Below are positions 1 through 5,564 of a stretch of DNA of 8,087 nt, piece by piece. The first letter of the stretch is position 1, and the number at the start of each line of letters is the position of its first letter. The position numbers and the translations under genes are program-made. Below the pieces are notes generated by a model. The model saw only the letters and a program-made list of their open reading frames with translations. It searched no databases and had not been told where the DNA came from. Origin of the DNA: Pseudomonadota bacterium (GTDB taxonomy: Bacteria; Myxococcota; Myxococcia; Myxococcales; Myxococcaceae); contig JAFADT010000938.1 of assembly GCA_023424585.1 (NCBI GenBank), positions 1-8,087 on the forward strand, in the 5' to 3' direction.

Positions 1-155
1 CGGGCCCGCCCCGCCTCCCCACCGGAGGCGGTCGCGGGCCCGAGTCGTTCGTGGATGTCGGCACGTCGCGACCGGGCAGCGGGCCAGGCCGATGCATCGG
101 GCATCCGCGCGCCGCCCCGCGGATGGAAGCCGCGGGCCCGAGCCCTTCGTGGGCG
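1..155. other. Non-coding region downstream of the minus-strand gene train
   Basis: No convincing gene. The region follows the stop codon of the lipoprotein at 156 on the minus strand and runs to the window edge. It holds three inverted repeats: an 8-bp stem at 11-18/24-31 with a 5-nt loop, a perfect 12-bp palindrome at 89-100, and an 8-bp stem at 102-109/118-125 with an 8-nt loop. It also holds two copies of a ~22-nt direct repeat (33-54 and 131-152). The hairpins could help end minus-strand transcription, but none is followed by a T-run on that strand, so they do not qualify as ordinary intrinsic terminators. Long plus-strand open frames here are GC-driven shadows. Confidence 0.6.
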
Positions 156-226
156 CTACTTCGGGTCCTCGGGCTCCAGCTCGCGCTCCTCGACGGGCGG
201 CGGCTGGGGACCCGAGCCCTTCGTCG
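33..226. repeat. Three imperfect ~22-nt direct repeats
   Basis: Copies lie at 33-54, 131-152 and 205-226. The first two match at 20 of 22 positions and the third matches the second at 18 of 22, by my count. The third copy is inside the 3' end of the lipoprotein gene, where on the minus strand it encodes the tail TKGSGPQPPP. The other two lie after its stop codon and would read TNDSGPRPPP-like and TKGSGPRLP-like, but out of frame with the gene and with each other (offsets of 74 and 98 nt). They may be decayed duplications of the gene's end or a low-complexity GC-rich coincidence. Confidence 0.4.
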
Positions 227-1574
227 GCACGGCCACCCCTTCGCCCAGCGGCGTGGGCTGGCACTCGCACACCGTGCGCCGCGACGCGGACTCCGTGACG
301 AAGGCGCAGGTCGTGGGGCACTCGGGCTGGCGCCCCTCCTCCACCAGCGACACGGCGTAGCCCTTCGCGCCCTGGAGCGCGGCGTGGCACGCGGGCAGGG
401 TCTTCGACAGGGAGGCCCACGGCAGCCGGTGCTGCGTGTTGGCGCCGCGTGTGGTGCTCGGGAAGCTCAGGCCTACCTGACAGCCCGCATCCAGGCGCTG
501 GCCGTCCGCGCCCCGGGGCTCCACGTACAGGCGGACGCCTTCCGGCACGTCGCGAAACACCTCGCCGGAGAGGGCCACCGCTCCGTCAGGCTCCGCGCGC
601 ACGAAGATGCCGTAGCAGGCCTCCTCGCTGAACGCGCCCCCCTCACCCGCGCACTGCTGACGGCCGCCGCCCTCGGGCGTGCGCACGTGGGGCCTGCGCA
701 GCACCAGCGCCCCACCCTGCGCGTCCACGGTGGCGGTGAAGCGGCCCCAGACGTCCGGCCCCAGGCGGCCCAGGCTGCTCTGCGACGGCCAGCGCCCCGC
801 GGCCTCCATCACCAGCGGCTTCACGCCCAGCCCCTCCGCCACCTCCACCGAGTCCACCGCGAAGGTGCGCGGCGGCAGCCCCGCGGCCGTCTCCAACGGC
901 TGCAAGCCCTGCCCCAGCGCCGGGTCCACCGCCAGCCGGGAGAAGGGCTCGCGCGTACCCAGCACGAAGGGGCCGGTGATGCTCGCATCCCCTTGCGTCA
1001 CCTGCACGGCGAGGAGCGGCCAGTCCCCCAGCGGCTCGCGGCTCAGCTCCACCACGTGCGCTTCGCGCGCCGCGTCCGACGCGCGCAGCTCCGCGTCGTA
1101 GGCCTCGCGGGGACGCGACGCGGTGAAGGTCACCTCGCGGCGCAGCGGCTCCACCGTGAGGGCATACGGGGCCAGCACGTCCTGTCCCAGCGTCACCGAG
1201 CAGCCCGTCTCCCCCGAGAGCAGCAGCGTGCGCAGGGGCGGCGCCACCGGCCCCACCGTCAGCGGCGGGGCCGGCACCTCCGGCCAGGAACGATGGCCTC
1301 CCGAGGGCTCCGGCACGCGCGCGGTCCCGGCGGGCGCGGGCGGCGCTCCATCGAAGCAGGCCGTGGACACGAGCGACAGCGGCCGCGTGACGTCCAGCAC
1401 CACGGGCACGGCCCGGCTCCCCAGCCGCCCCGCCACCGTCAGCCGCAGCGCGGGCGAGGACAGGAGGGGCAGCGTCTGTCCCACGAGGCTCGTGGGACGT
1501 GCAGGGCCCGAGGGCGCGGCGGAGTGACACCCCGCCCCCAGCAGCACGCATCCCGCCAGCAGCACGCCGCGCAT
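156..1574 (-). CDS. Lipoprotein with a degenerate aspartyl-protease-like (retropepsin/pepsin) fold
   Basis: Predicted 472-residue secreted lipoprotein; function unknown. The N-terminus (MRGVLLAGCVLLGAGC) is a lipoprotein signal, with Cys16 the likelier lipidation site and Cys9 a poorer one because the preceding segment is too short. Two halves each resemble one lobe of an aspartyl protease: residues ~42-155 end in LGQDVLAPYALTVEP, and ~184-296 end in LGPDVWGRFTATVDAQGGAL, the usual 'lGxDvl..f.v.lD' strand pattern. Where an active lobe has D-T/S-G, lobe 1 has D61-V-T and lobe 2 has L205-G-T, so I infer no peptidase activity. The C-terminal third (308-438) contains eight of the ten non-lipobox cysteines and ends in a Pro/Glu-rich tail. 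The ATG lies 15 nt after the lolA-like stop with only a weak AGGA upstream, suggesting translational coupling. The fold assignment is by eye and moderately sure; the coding call is strong. Confidence 0.8.
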   Translation of the reverse strand: MRGVLLAGCVLLGAGCHSAAPSGPARPTSLVGQTLPLLSSPALRLTVAGRLGSRAVPVVLDVTRPLSLVSTACFDGAPPAPAGTARVPEPSGGHRSWPEVPAPPLTVGPVAPPLRTLLLSGETGCSVTLGQDVLAPYALTVEPLRREVTFTASRPREAYDAELRASDAAREAHVVELSREPLGDWPLLAVQVTQGDASITGPFVLGTREPFSRLAVDPALGQGLQPLETAAGLPPRTFAVDSVEVAEGLGVKPLVMEAAGRWPSQSSLGRLGPDVWGRFTATVDAQGGALVLRRPHVRTPEGGGRQQCAGEGGAFSEEACYGIFVRAEPDGAVALSGEVFRDVPEGVRLYVEPRGADGQRLDAGCQVGLSFPSTTRGANTQHRLPWASLSKTLPACHAALQGAKGYAVSLVEEGRQPECPTTCAFVTESASRRTVCECQPTPLGEGVAVPTKGSGPQPPPVEERELEPEDPK

Positions 1575-1589
1575 GGAGGGCGGGCCGTC

Positions 1590-2405
1590 CTACTGCGCCT
1601 TCTTGGTGAAGTCGTCCACGCGGGTGCCCTCGGGCGGGTTCAGCTTGAAGCTGTCCGCGGAGACGCCCACGTTCGTCTTCAGGTCCAGGAAGGCGATGGT
1701 GTTCTCGCTGCCGTCCGGATCCACCACCGTGCTCTTGAGCACCTGCGCCGTCGAGGGGTCCACCTCCAGGCGCACCTGACGGAAGCGCGGCTCGTTCTTC
1801 AGCGGATCCAGCACCAGCAGCGTGCCCTTGCAGTCCTTGCAGTCGCCCTTGGTGATGGCGAACTCGTCCGCTAGCTTCCCCTGGCCGAAGAGGAACGTCA
1901 CCGACGCGGACAGCTGGCTGGTGTCCATGGCCGCCACCGACAGCGTCTGCGCCTCCGGGTCGTGCATGTAGACCTTGTTGCCCGCGAGCACGAACGTCCG
2001 CTTGGACGGGTTCTCGTACTCCCAGCGCATCAGGCCCGGCTTCTTGTAGGTCACCGTGCCCGTGGACGTCTGCGTGCGGCGGAAGGCCTTGTACTTGTAG
2101 TCCTGCTTGAAGCCCGCCTTGAAGTCGTTCGTCTTCTCGTAGAAGGCCTGCATCCGGTCCACGAGCGTCTTCACCTCGGGCGCCATCGGCTTCGGCGCGG
2201 GCTTCGGGGCGCTGGCGCCCACGCTCGCGTCGCCCTGCTTCGCGGCGGGGGGCATGGCGGCCGTGCCGGCGTCCGAGGGCGCAGCCGACTTGTGCGCGGT
2301 GGCGGGAGCCTTGGCGGCGACCGCGGGCTTCGCCACGGGCGTGGTGGGGGCGGCGGTGGTGGGGGCCTGCGTGAGCAGCGTGAAGAGCAGGGATTCCAGC
2401 AACAT
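1590..2405 (-). CDS. lolA: LolA-like outer-membrane lipoprotein carrier protein
   Basis: Predicted 271-residue periplasmic protein of the LolA family, which takes lipoproteins from the inner-membrane LolCDE complex and carries them across the periplasm. A short hydrophobic start (MLLESLLFTLLTQA) is followed by an Ala/Pro/Lys-rich linker (~14-75), much longer than in classical LolA, and then the LolA fold (~76-266). Visible hallmarks are the amphipathic first helix, the YKKPGLMRWEYENP strand turn (Met126-Arg127-Trp128), the following YMHDPEAQTL, and the C-terminal FKLNPPEGTRVDDF. A CKDC motif (Cys189, Cys192) in the latter half is unusual for the family. The signal lacks the usual positive n-region, so its cleavage site is uncertain. 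A start at 2405 is preferred over the longer frame from 2486 because GGAGG lies 8 nt upstream. It follows trmH by 81 nt. Confidence 0.85.
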   Translation of the reverse strand: MLLESLLFTLLTQAPTTAAPTTPVAKPAVAAKAPATAHKSAAPSDAGTAAMPPAAKQGDASVGASAPKPAPKPMAPEVKTLVDRMQAFYEKTNDFKAGFKQDYKYKAFRRTQTSTGTVTYKKPGLMRWEYENPSKRTFVLAGNKVYMHDPEAQTLSVAAMDTSQLSASVTFLFGQGKLADEFAITKGDCKDCKGTLLVLDPLKNEPRFRQVRLEVDPSTAQVLKSTVVDPDGSENTIAFLDLKTNVGVSADSFKLNPPEGTRVDDFTKKAQ

Positions 2406-2413
2406 GGCGTGCG

Positions 2414-2418
2414 CCTCC
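2414..2418 (-). promoter_or_regulatory. Ribosome binding site of the lolA-like gene
   Basis: Minus-strand GGAGG, 8 nt before the ATG at 2405. It decides the start: the in-frame upstream extension to 2486 reads as Arg/Pro-rich non-signal sequence and would hide the export signal. Confidence 0.75.
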
Positions 2419-2486
2419 GGAGCGGGCACCCGAGGCGCCCGCAGGGACCATCTACCGCATCCGGACGGCCCCCGGGGGACCGGCAT

Positions 2487-3170
2487 TCACCGCTGTGTGG
2501 CTTTGACCAGACGCTTCCGCTGCTTCACGCCCAGCAGGTAGAAGCGCTCCCGCAGCTCCTGGGCCTCCGTGGGCGTCAGGTCTCCGGAGCCCCCCGCCAG
2601 GTGCTCGTCCCTCCAGGCGACCGCCCGGGTGATGCTGGCGGACGCCGCCGCGGAGATGTTCAGGCTCTGGCTGAAGCCCTTCATGGGCACCCAGAAGGTG
2701 CCATCCACGCCGGTGAGGACGTCGTCGCTCACGCCGTAGCGCTCGTTGCCGAACACCATGGCGAACCTGGTGTCGAAGCGCAGGCTGTAGAGGTTGGTGG
2801 CACCCTCGCGCAGCGCTGACGCGTAGAGGCCGAAGCCCCGCCCCTTCAGGTGCTCACGGCACTCCGCGAACGTCTTGTAGAGGTGCACGTCCAACCACTT
2901 GTCGCAGCCCTGCGCCACCCGCGAGTTGGGGATGAAGGGCGCCTCCGGGTTGATGACGACGTGCACCTCCTGCACGCCCATGGACTCGCAGGTGCGCAGC
3001 ACCGCGGCCATGTTGAAGTTGTCCTCCAGCCGGTCGAGCACCACCACGAAGTTGCGCGTGCGCTGGCTGACGACGCGGTCGATCTTCTCCTTCCGCACGT
3101 CGAGCAGGAACTGCTCCGGCTCGACGGCTTCGCGCTCGAACTTCTCGTAGCGGGGGCCTCCACCAGCCAT
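2487..3170 (-). CDS. trmH: TrmH-type SPOUT tRNA (guanosine-2'-O)-methyltransferase
   Basis: Predicted 227-residue cytosolic SAM-dependent enzyme of the SpoU/TrmH family, most like TrmH, which 2'-O-methylates G18 in the tRNA D-loop. All three family motifs are present: motif 1 around NMAAVLRTCESMGV, motif 2 VFGNERYGVS, motif 3 VPMKGFSQSLNIS. Asn53, Arg59, Glu143, Ser169 and Asn171 fall at nearly the same spacing as the catalytic and SAM-site residues I recall for Thermus TrmH (Asn35, Arg41, Glu124, Ser150, Asn152). The SAM-binding trefoil knot would be formed by the last two motifs. A charged C-terminal helix (from LTPTEAQELRER) matches the tail that TrmH has and smaller relatives such as TrmL lack; length also fits E. 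coli TrmH. It starts 4 nt after the obgE stop, so the two are probably translationally coupled. The exact substrate (tRNA G18 or another 2'-OH) is inferred. Confidence 0.88.
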   Translation of the reverse strand: MAGGGPRYEKFEREAVEPEQFLLDVRKEKIDRVVSQRTRNFVVVLDRLEDNFNMAAVLRTCESMGVQEVHVVINPEAPFIPNSRVAQGCDKWLDVHLYKTFAECREHLKGRGFGLYASALREGATNLYSLRFDTRFAMVFGNERYGVSDDVLTGVDGTFWVPMKGFSQSLNISAAASASITRAVAWRDEHLAGGSGDLTPTEAQELRERFYLLGVKQRKRLVKATQR

Positions 3171-3174
3171 CGAC

Positions 3175-4533
3175 TCAGCGCCTCCCGCCGGACTTCTTCG
3201 CCGGAGCCTTCCGGGCGGCCTTCTTCGCCGCACCCTTGCGCGCCGCCTTCTTCGCCGACGCCTTGGCGACGACCTTCTTCACTGGCGCCTTGCGCACCGC
3301 CTTCTTCGCAACGGGCTTGCGCGGGGTCTTCTTCGCGGCGGCCTTCTTCACCGGCGCCCTGCGCACGGCCTTCTTCGCCACGGGCTTGCGCGGGGTCTTC
3401 TTCGCCGCCCCCTTGCGCGCCGCCTTCTTCGCCGGAGCCTTGGCGACGACCTTCTTCGCCGCGGTCTTCTTCGCGGGAGCCTTGGTCGCAGCCTTCTTCG
3501 CCGGAGCCTCGACGTGGAGCTTGTCGGTGCGGCCGGTGAAGAGCACCTCCGCCACCGCGTCCATCAGGGGCTGCATGCCCTCACCCGTGGCACAGGACAC
3601 CGGGAACACGCGGATGCCCCGGCGTCGCAGCGCCTCCGTGAAGGGCCCCAGCCGCTCGCGGCCCTCCGTGAGGTCCTGCTTGTTGGCGGCCACCACCTGC
3701 GGCTTGTTGGCCAGCTCCGCGCTGTACTTCTTCAGCTCCGCGTTGAGGATGTCGAAGTCGTCCAACGGACTGCGGCCCTCGCCCTCGGCGCCCATGTCGA
3801 TGAGGTGCACCAGCACCTTGCAGCGCTCCACGTGGCGCAGGAACTGGTGGCCCAGGCCCACGCCCTCACTGGCGCCCTCGATGATGCCGGGGATGTCCGC
3901 CATGACGAAGGACAGGTTGTCCTTGTACTGGACCATGCCCAGGTTCGGCACGAGCGTGGTGAACGGGTAGTCCGCCACCTTCGGCCGCGCCCGGCTCACC
4001 CGCGAGATGAACGTGCTCTTGCCCGCGTTGGGGAAGCCCAGCAGGCCCACGTCCGCCAGCAGCTTCAGCTCCAGCCGCAGCGTGATCTCCTCGCCCTTCG
4101 TGCCGTCCTGCGCGAAGCGCGGCGTCTGGCGCGTGGAGGTCGCGAAGTTCATGTTGCCCAGGCCGCCCCGGCCGCCCTTGGCCGCCACGAAGCGCTGCCC
4201 CGGATCGCTCAGGTCCACCAGCAGCTCGCCCGTCTGCTCGTCGCGGATCAGCGTGCCCACCGGCACCTGGAGCACCAGGTCCTCGGCGCCATGGCCGTTG
4301 CAGTCGCTGCCCATGCCGTGCTCGCCGCTCTTCGCCCGGTGGTGCTGCTGGTAGCGGTAGTCCAGGAGCGTGGTCAGCTGCGGGTTCGCCACGAACACCA
4401 CGGAGCCGCCGTTGCCGCCGTCCCCGCCGTTGGGACCGCCGCGCTCGATGAACTTCTCCCGCCGGAAGGCCACGGCGCCGTTCCCACCGTCTCCCGCCTT
4501 CACGTAGATGCGTACTTCGTCGACGAACTTCAT
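3175..4533 (-). CDS. obgE: Obg/CgtA ribosome-assembly GTPase with a histone-H1-like basic tail
   Basis: 452-residue Obg-family GTPase, which binds the 50S subunit and acts in late ribosome assembly and growth/stress control. Residues 1-157 are the glycine-rich Obg domain (MKFVDEVRIYVKAGDGGNG, ERGGPNGGDGGNGG). The G domain follows: G1 GFPNAGKST (166-174), switch I YPFTTLVPN (189-197), G3 DIPG (213-216), G4 NKQD (284-287), G5 SCATGEG (313-319). After residue 340 comes a 112-residue tail with 35 Lys, 10 Arg and a single acidic residue, built from PAKKA, RKPVAKKAV and AARKGAAKK units. This replaces the OCT domain found in some Obg proteins. The start at 4533 is the canonical MKFVD methionine with AGGAGG 11 nt upstream; the extension to 4560 (MFFQEGSRP) lacks family support. 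It precedes trmH by 4 nt and follows rpmA by 128 nt. Confidence 0.95.
   Translation of the reverse strand: MKFVDEVRIYVKAGDGGNGAVAFRREKFIERGGPNGGDGGNGGSVVFVANPQLTTLLDYRYQQHHRAKSGEHGMGSDCNGHGAEDLVLQVPVGTLIRDEQTGELLVDLSDPGQRFVAAKGGRGGLGNMNFATSTRQTPRFAQDGTKGEEITLRLELKLLADVGLLGFPNAGKSTFISRVSRARPKVADYPFTTLVPNLGMVQYKDNLSFVMADIPGIIEGASEGVGLGHQFLRHVERCKVLVHLIDMGAEGEGRSPLDDFDILNAELKKYSAELANKPQVVAANKQDLTEGRERLGPFTEALRRRGIRVFPVSCATGEGMQPLMDAVAEVLFTGRTDKLHVEAPAKKAATKAPAKKTAAKKVVAKAPAKKAARKGAAKKTPRKPVAKKAVRRAPVKKAAAKKTPRKPVAKKAVRKAPVKKVVAKASAKKAARKGAAKKAARKAPAKKSGGRR
3181..3186 (-). promoter_or_regulatory. Ribosome binding site of trmH inside obgE
   Basis: Minus-strand GGGAGG, 10 nt before the ATG at 3170 and embedded in the last Gly-Arg-Arg codons of obgE. 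It favours the MAGGGPRYEKFE start over the longer Arg-rich frame from 3233, which would overlap obgE. Confidence 0.65.
3275..3412 (-). repeat. 69-bp tandem repeat in the obgE tail
   Basis: Two adjacent in-frame copies, 3275-3343 and 3344-3412, match at 62 of 69 positions by my count. Each encodes 23 residues around TPRKPVAKKAVR(K/R)APVKK. Shorter partial units with ttcttcgc spacing flank them on both sides (to about 3195 and 3500). A tract like this should expand and contract by slippage or recombination without breaking frame. Confidence 0.85.
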
Positions 4534-4544
4534 GGGGCGACTGC

Positions 4545-4550
4545 CCTCCT
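4545..4550 (-). promoter_or_regulatory. Ribosome binding site of obgE
   Basis: Minus-strand AGGAGG, 11 nt before the ATG at 4533. Spacing is on the long side, but the match to the 16S tail is complete and it supports the MKFVD start. Confidence 0.65.
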
Positions 4551-4634
4551 GGAAAAACACGAAGCGGGCCGTCCTCGCGTCCGCCCGTTCCCAAGGGAAC
4601 GGAGGACCGGGAACGACCCGCTCGGTAATGCCCG

Positions 4635-4656
4635 GGCCCTGGGTCGCCCCAGGGCC
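4635..4656 (-). other. Hairpin just after rpmA
   Basis: Perfect 9-bp GC-rich stem (4635-4643 with 4648-4656) and 4-nt loop, beginning 5 nt downstream of the rpmA stop. The sequence after the stem on the minus strand is GC-rich, not T-rich, so an mRNA 3'-end stabiliser or weak attenuator is likelier than a full terminator. Confidence 0.5.
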
Positions 4657-4661
4657 ACAGA

Positions 4662-4937
4662 CTAGGCGCTCGCCTGCTCGGCGGCGGCCGGGTACACCGA
4701 CACCTTCTTCTTGTCGCGGCCGAGGCGCTCGTACTTCACCACGCCGTCCACCGTCGAGAAGAGGGTGAAGTCGCGACCGAGCTTCACGTTCGTGCCCGGG
4801 TGGATGACCGTGCCGACCTGGCGGACGAGGATGCTGCCCGCCGTGATGGTCTCACCGCCGTACACCTTCACACCACGGTACTGCGGGTTGGAATCACGCC
4901 CGTTGCGCGAAGAACCCTGACCTTTTTTATGGGCCAT
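4662..4937 (-). CDS. rpmA: 50S ribosomal protein bL27
   Basis: 91-residue bL27, a small basic protein of the large subunit whose flexible N-terminus reaches the peptidyl-transferase centre. The N-terminus [17 protein letters not shown] is the family signature, with Gln7 where Gly is common. It is followed by GVKVYGGE and [13 protein letters not shown], then HPG and the KYER strand. The protein starts directly at MAHKK, so there is no cleavable N-terminal extension of the kind seen in Firmicutes, and the Prp protease should not be needed. The last residues ([10 protein letters not shown]) are a non-conserved Ala-rich tail. The start has AAGGAG (4946-4951) 8 nt upstream. It lies 46 nt after rplU, the usual pairing, and is surely co-transcribed with it. 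Confidence 0.97.
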   Translation of the reverse strand: MAHKKGQGSSRNGRDSNPQYRGVKVYGGETITAGSILVRQVGTVIHPGTNVKLGRDFTLFSTVDGVVKYERLGRDKKKVSVYPAAAEQASA

Positions 4938-4983
4938 GACACCTGCTCCTTGAAGTTCGTGTGGGGAATGCCCGGAAAGACGG

Positions 4984-5292
4984 CTAGCCGGAGATCGAGG
5001 TGACCTTCACCTCGGTGTACGGCTGGCGGTGGCCACGGCGACGGGTCCAGCCTTCCTTCTCCTTCCGGAAGTGCAGGACGCGGCGGTGCTTGTCCTGCGC
5101 CAGCACCTTGCCCACGACCTTCGCGCCCGCCACCGTCGGCTGGCCCACCTTCGGGCTCTCCGAGCCGCCCAGCAGCAGGACCTCGGTGAACGAGACCTCG
5201 GCGCCGATGTCACCGGCGATCTTCTCGATCCGGACCACGTCGCCCTCGGCGACGCGGTACTGCTTTCCGCCCGTGCGAATGACTGCGTACAT
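4984..5292 (-). CDS. rplU: 50S ribosomal protein bL21
   Basis: 102-residue bL21, a 23S rRNA-binding large-subunit protein and the first gene of the rplU-rpmA-obgE group. The N-terminus [18 protein letters not shown] and the C-terminal [10 protein letters not shown] signature are diagnostic, and length is typical. The basic stretch before the signature reads [10 protein letters not shown] instead of the more common KYKRRKNYR type, a modest variation. The start at 5292 is fixed by homology; an in-frame extension to 5346 has no family counterpart. Upstream is an AGGGG-type ribosome site about 7 nt away and an mRNA leader containing a small hairpin (5314-5328). Confidence 0.97.
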   Translation of the reverse strand: MYAVIRTGGKQYRVAEGDVVRIEKIAGDIGAEVSFTEVLLLGGSESPKVGQPTVAGAKVVGKVLAQDKHRRVLHFRKEKEGWTRRRGHRQPYTEVKVTSISG

Positions 5293-5313
5293 CGTCGAAC
5301 CCCTGTCAGCTTC

Positions 5314-5328
5314 GGGTTGGTTCAACCC
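5314..5328 (-). other. Small hairpin in the rplU leader
   Basis: Perfect 6-bp inverted repeat, GGGTTG/CAACCC, with a 3-nt loop, ending 21 nt upstream of the rplU ATG. It could be part of a leader that L21 or another r-protein binds for feedback control. It does not obviously match a described L21 leader, and the evidence is only the repeat and its position. Confidence 0.35.
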
Positions 5329-5385
5329 ATGGAATCCAACGCGCATTTCGGACGGCGGACCGCCCGGCGCGCTAAAAGACGGCGG

Positions 5386-5414
5386 GACTTACGAGAAACC
5401 CGGGGGGGAGTCAA
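5386..5414 (-). promoter_or_regulatory. Candidate promoter of the rplU gene train
   Basis: On the minus strand a -35 box TTGACT (5409-5414, five of six consensus bases) is followed after 17 nt by TAAGTC (5386-5391), a poor -10. The good -35 and exact spacing favour it; the weak -10 counts against it. It would give a leader of roughly 85-90 nt before the rplU ATG. Confidence 0.35.
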
Positions 5415-5451
5415 GGCAGTTGGCGGATCAACCCGGCCCCCGGCTCCCTAT

Positions 5452-5480
5452 TTGCTTTTGAATAGGACCCCCGGAATAAA
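5452..5480 (+). promoter_or_regulatory. Candidate promoter of the Cys-rich lipoprotein gene
   Basis: TTGCTT (5452-5457), 17-nt spacer, AATAAA (5475-5480, four of six -10 bases), within the AT-rich island. It implies a leader of about 75-80 nt. Supported by base composition and spacing only. Confidence 0.35.
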
Positions 5481-5548
5481 GTCCACTGGACCGCAGACGA
5501 GCGCCCACTAGGATGCGCGCGGTTGCTTTCCACCTGTACCTCATCCCC

Positions 5549-5556
5549 GAGGGGGA
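5549..5556 (+). promoter_or_regulatory. Ribosome binding site of the Cys-rich lipoprotein gene
   Basis: Purine-rich GAGGGGGA 8 nt before the ATG at 5565. It decides the start at MKKILFG in place of the upstream in-frame TTG at 5523. Confidence 0.65.
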
Positions 5557-5564
5557 GAACCATC

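Larger units (their letters stand above)
4534..4661 (-). other. rpmA-obgE intergenic spacer with two strong hairpins
   Basis: This is the longest gap in the train. On the transcribed strand, hairpin A (4635-4656) starts 5 nt after the rpmA stop and has a perfect 9-bp stem with a 4-nt loop. Hairpin B (4585-4602) is a perfect 8-bp inverted repeat with a 2-nt centre; an outer 5-bp pairing (4571-4575 with 4603-4607) is also possible. Neither is followed directly by a T-run, although five T's occur further on, at 4553-4557, just before the obgE ribosome site. They may act as partial terminator, processing site or mRNA stabiliser. I see no convincing separate obgE promoter. Confidence 0.6.
5293..5564. 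promoter_or_regulatory. Divergent intergenic region between rplU and the Cys-rich lipoprotein gene
   Basis: 272 bp with no supported gene. It must drive rplU leftward and the lipoprotein gene rightward. It contains an AT-richer island at about 5447-5482, conspicuous in this GC-rich DNA, back-to-back promoter candidates (5386-5414 minus, 5452-5480 plus), a run of seven G's (5402-5408) and a leader hairpin for rplU at 5314-5328. Confidence 0.65.

Noticed and set aside
11..31. 8-bp hairpin as the intrinsic terminator of the minus-strand train
   Set aside because: No T-run follows on the minus strand before the window edge, and it lies about 125 nt past the last stop; recorded as a repeat only.
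51..1874. 607-codon plus-strand open frame
   Set aside because: It is antisense to the lipoprotein and lolA-like genes, rich in Arg/His/Ala/Gly and without recognisable motifs; GC-rich DNA routinely opens such shadow frames.
2422..2442. 6-bp inverted repeat (GCGGGC/GCCCGC) just upstream of the lolA-like ribosome site as a terminator
   Set aside because: Short stem, 9-nt loop, no T-run; expected by chance in DNA this GC-rich.
643..2451. 602-codon minus-strand open frame in another phase
   Set aside because: It overlaps two better-supported genes in a different frame and reads as low-complexity Gly/Ala/Arg sequence.
3195..3500. CRISPR-like or minisatellite array
   Set aside because: The periodic ttcttcgc units are in-frame codons for the basic Obg tail, with irregular spacing and no spacers.
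3236..3970. Plus-strand frame with Phe-Phe repeats resembling a membrane protein
   Set aside because: The FF pattern is the antisense image of the Lys codons in the Obg tail, and the frame runs into the antisense of the Obg G domain.
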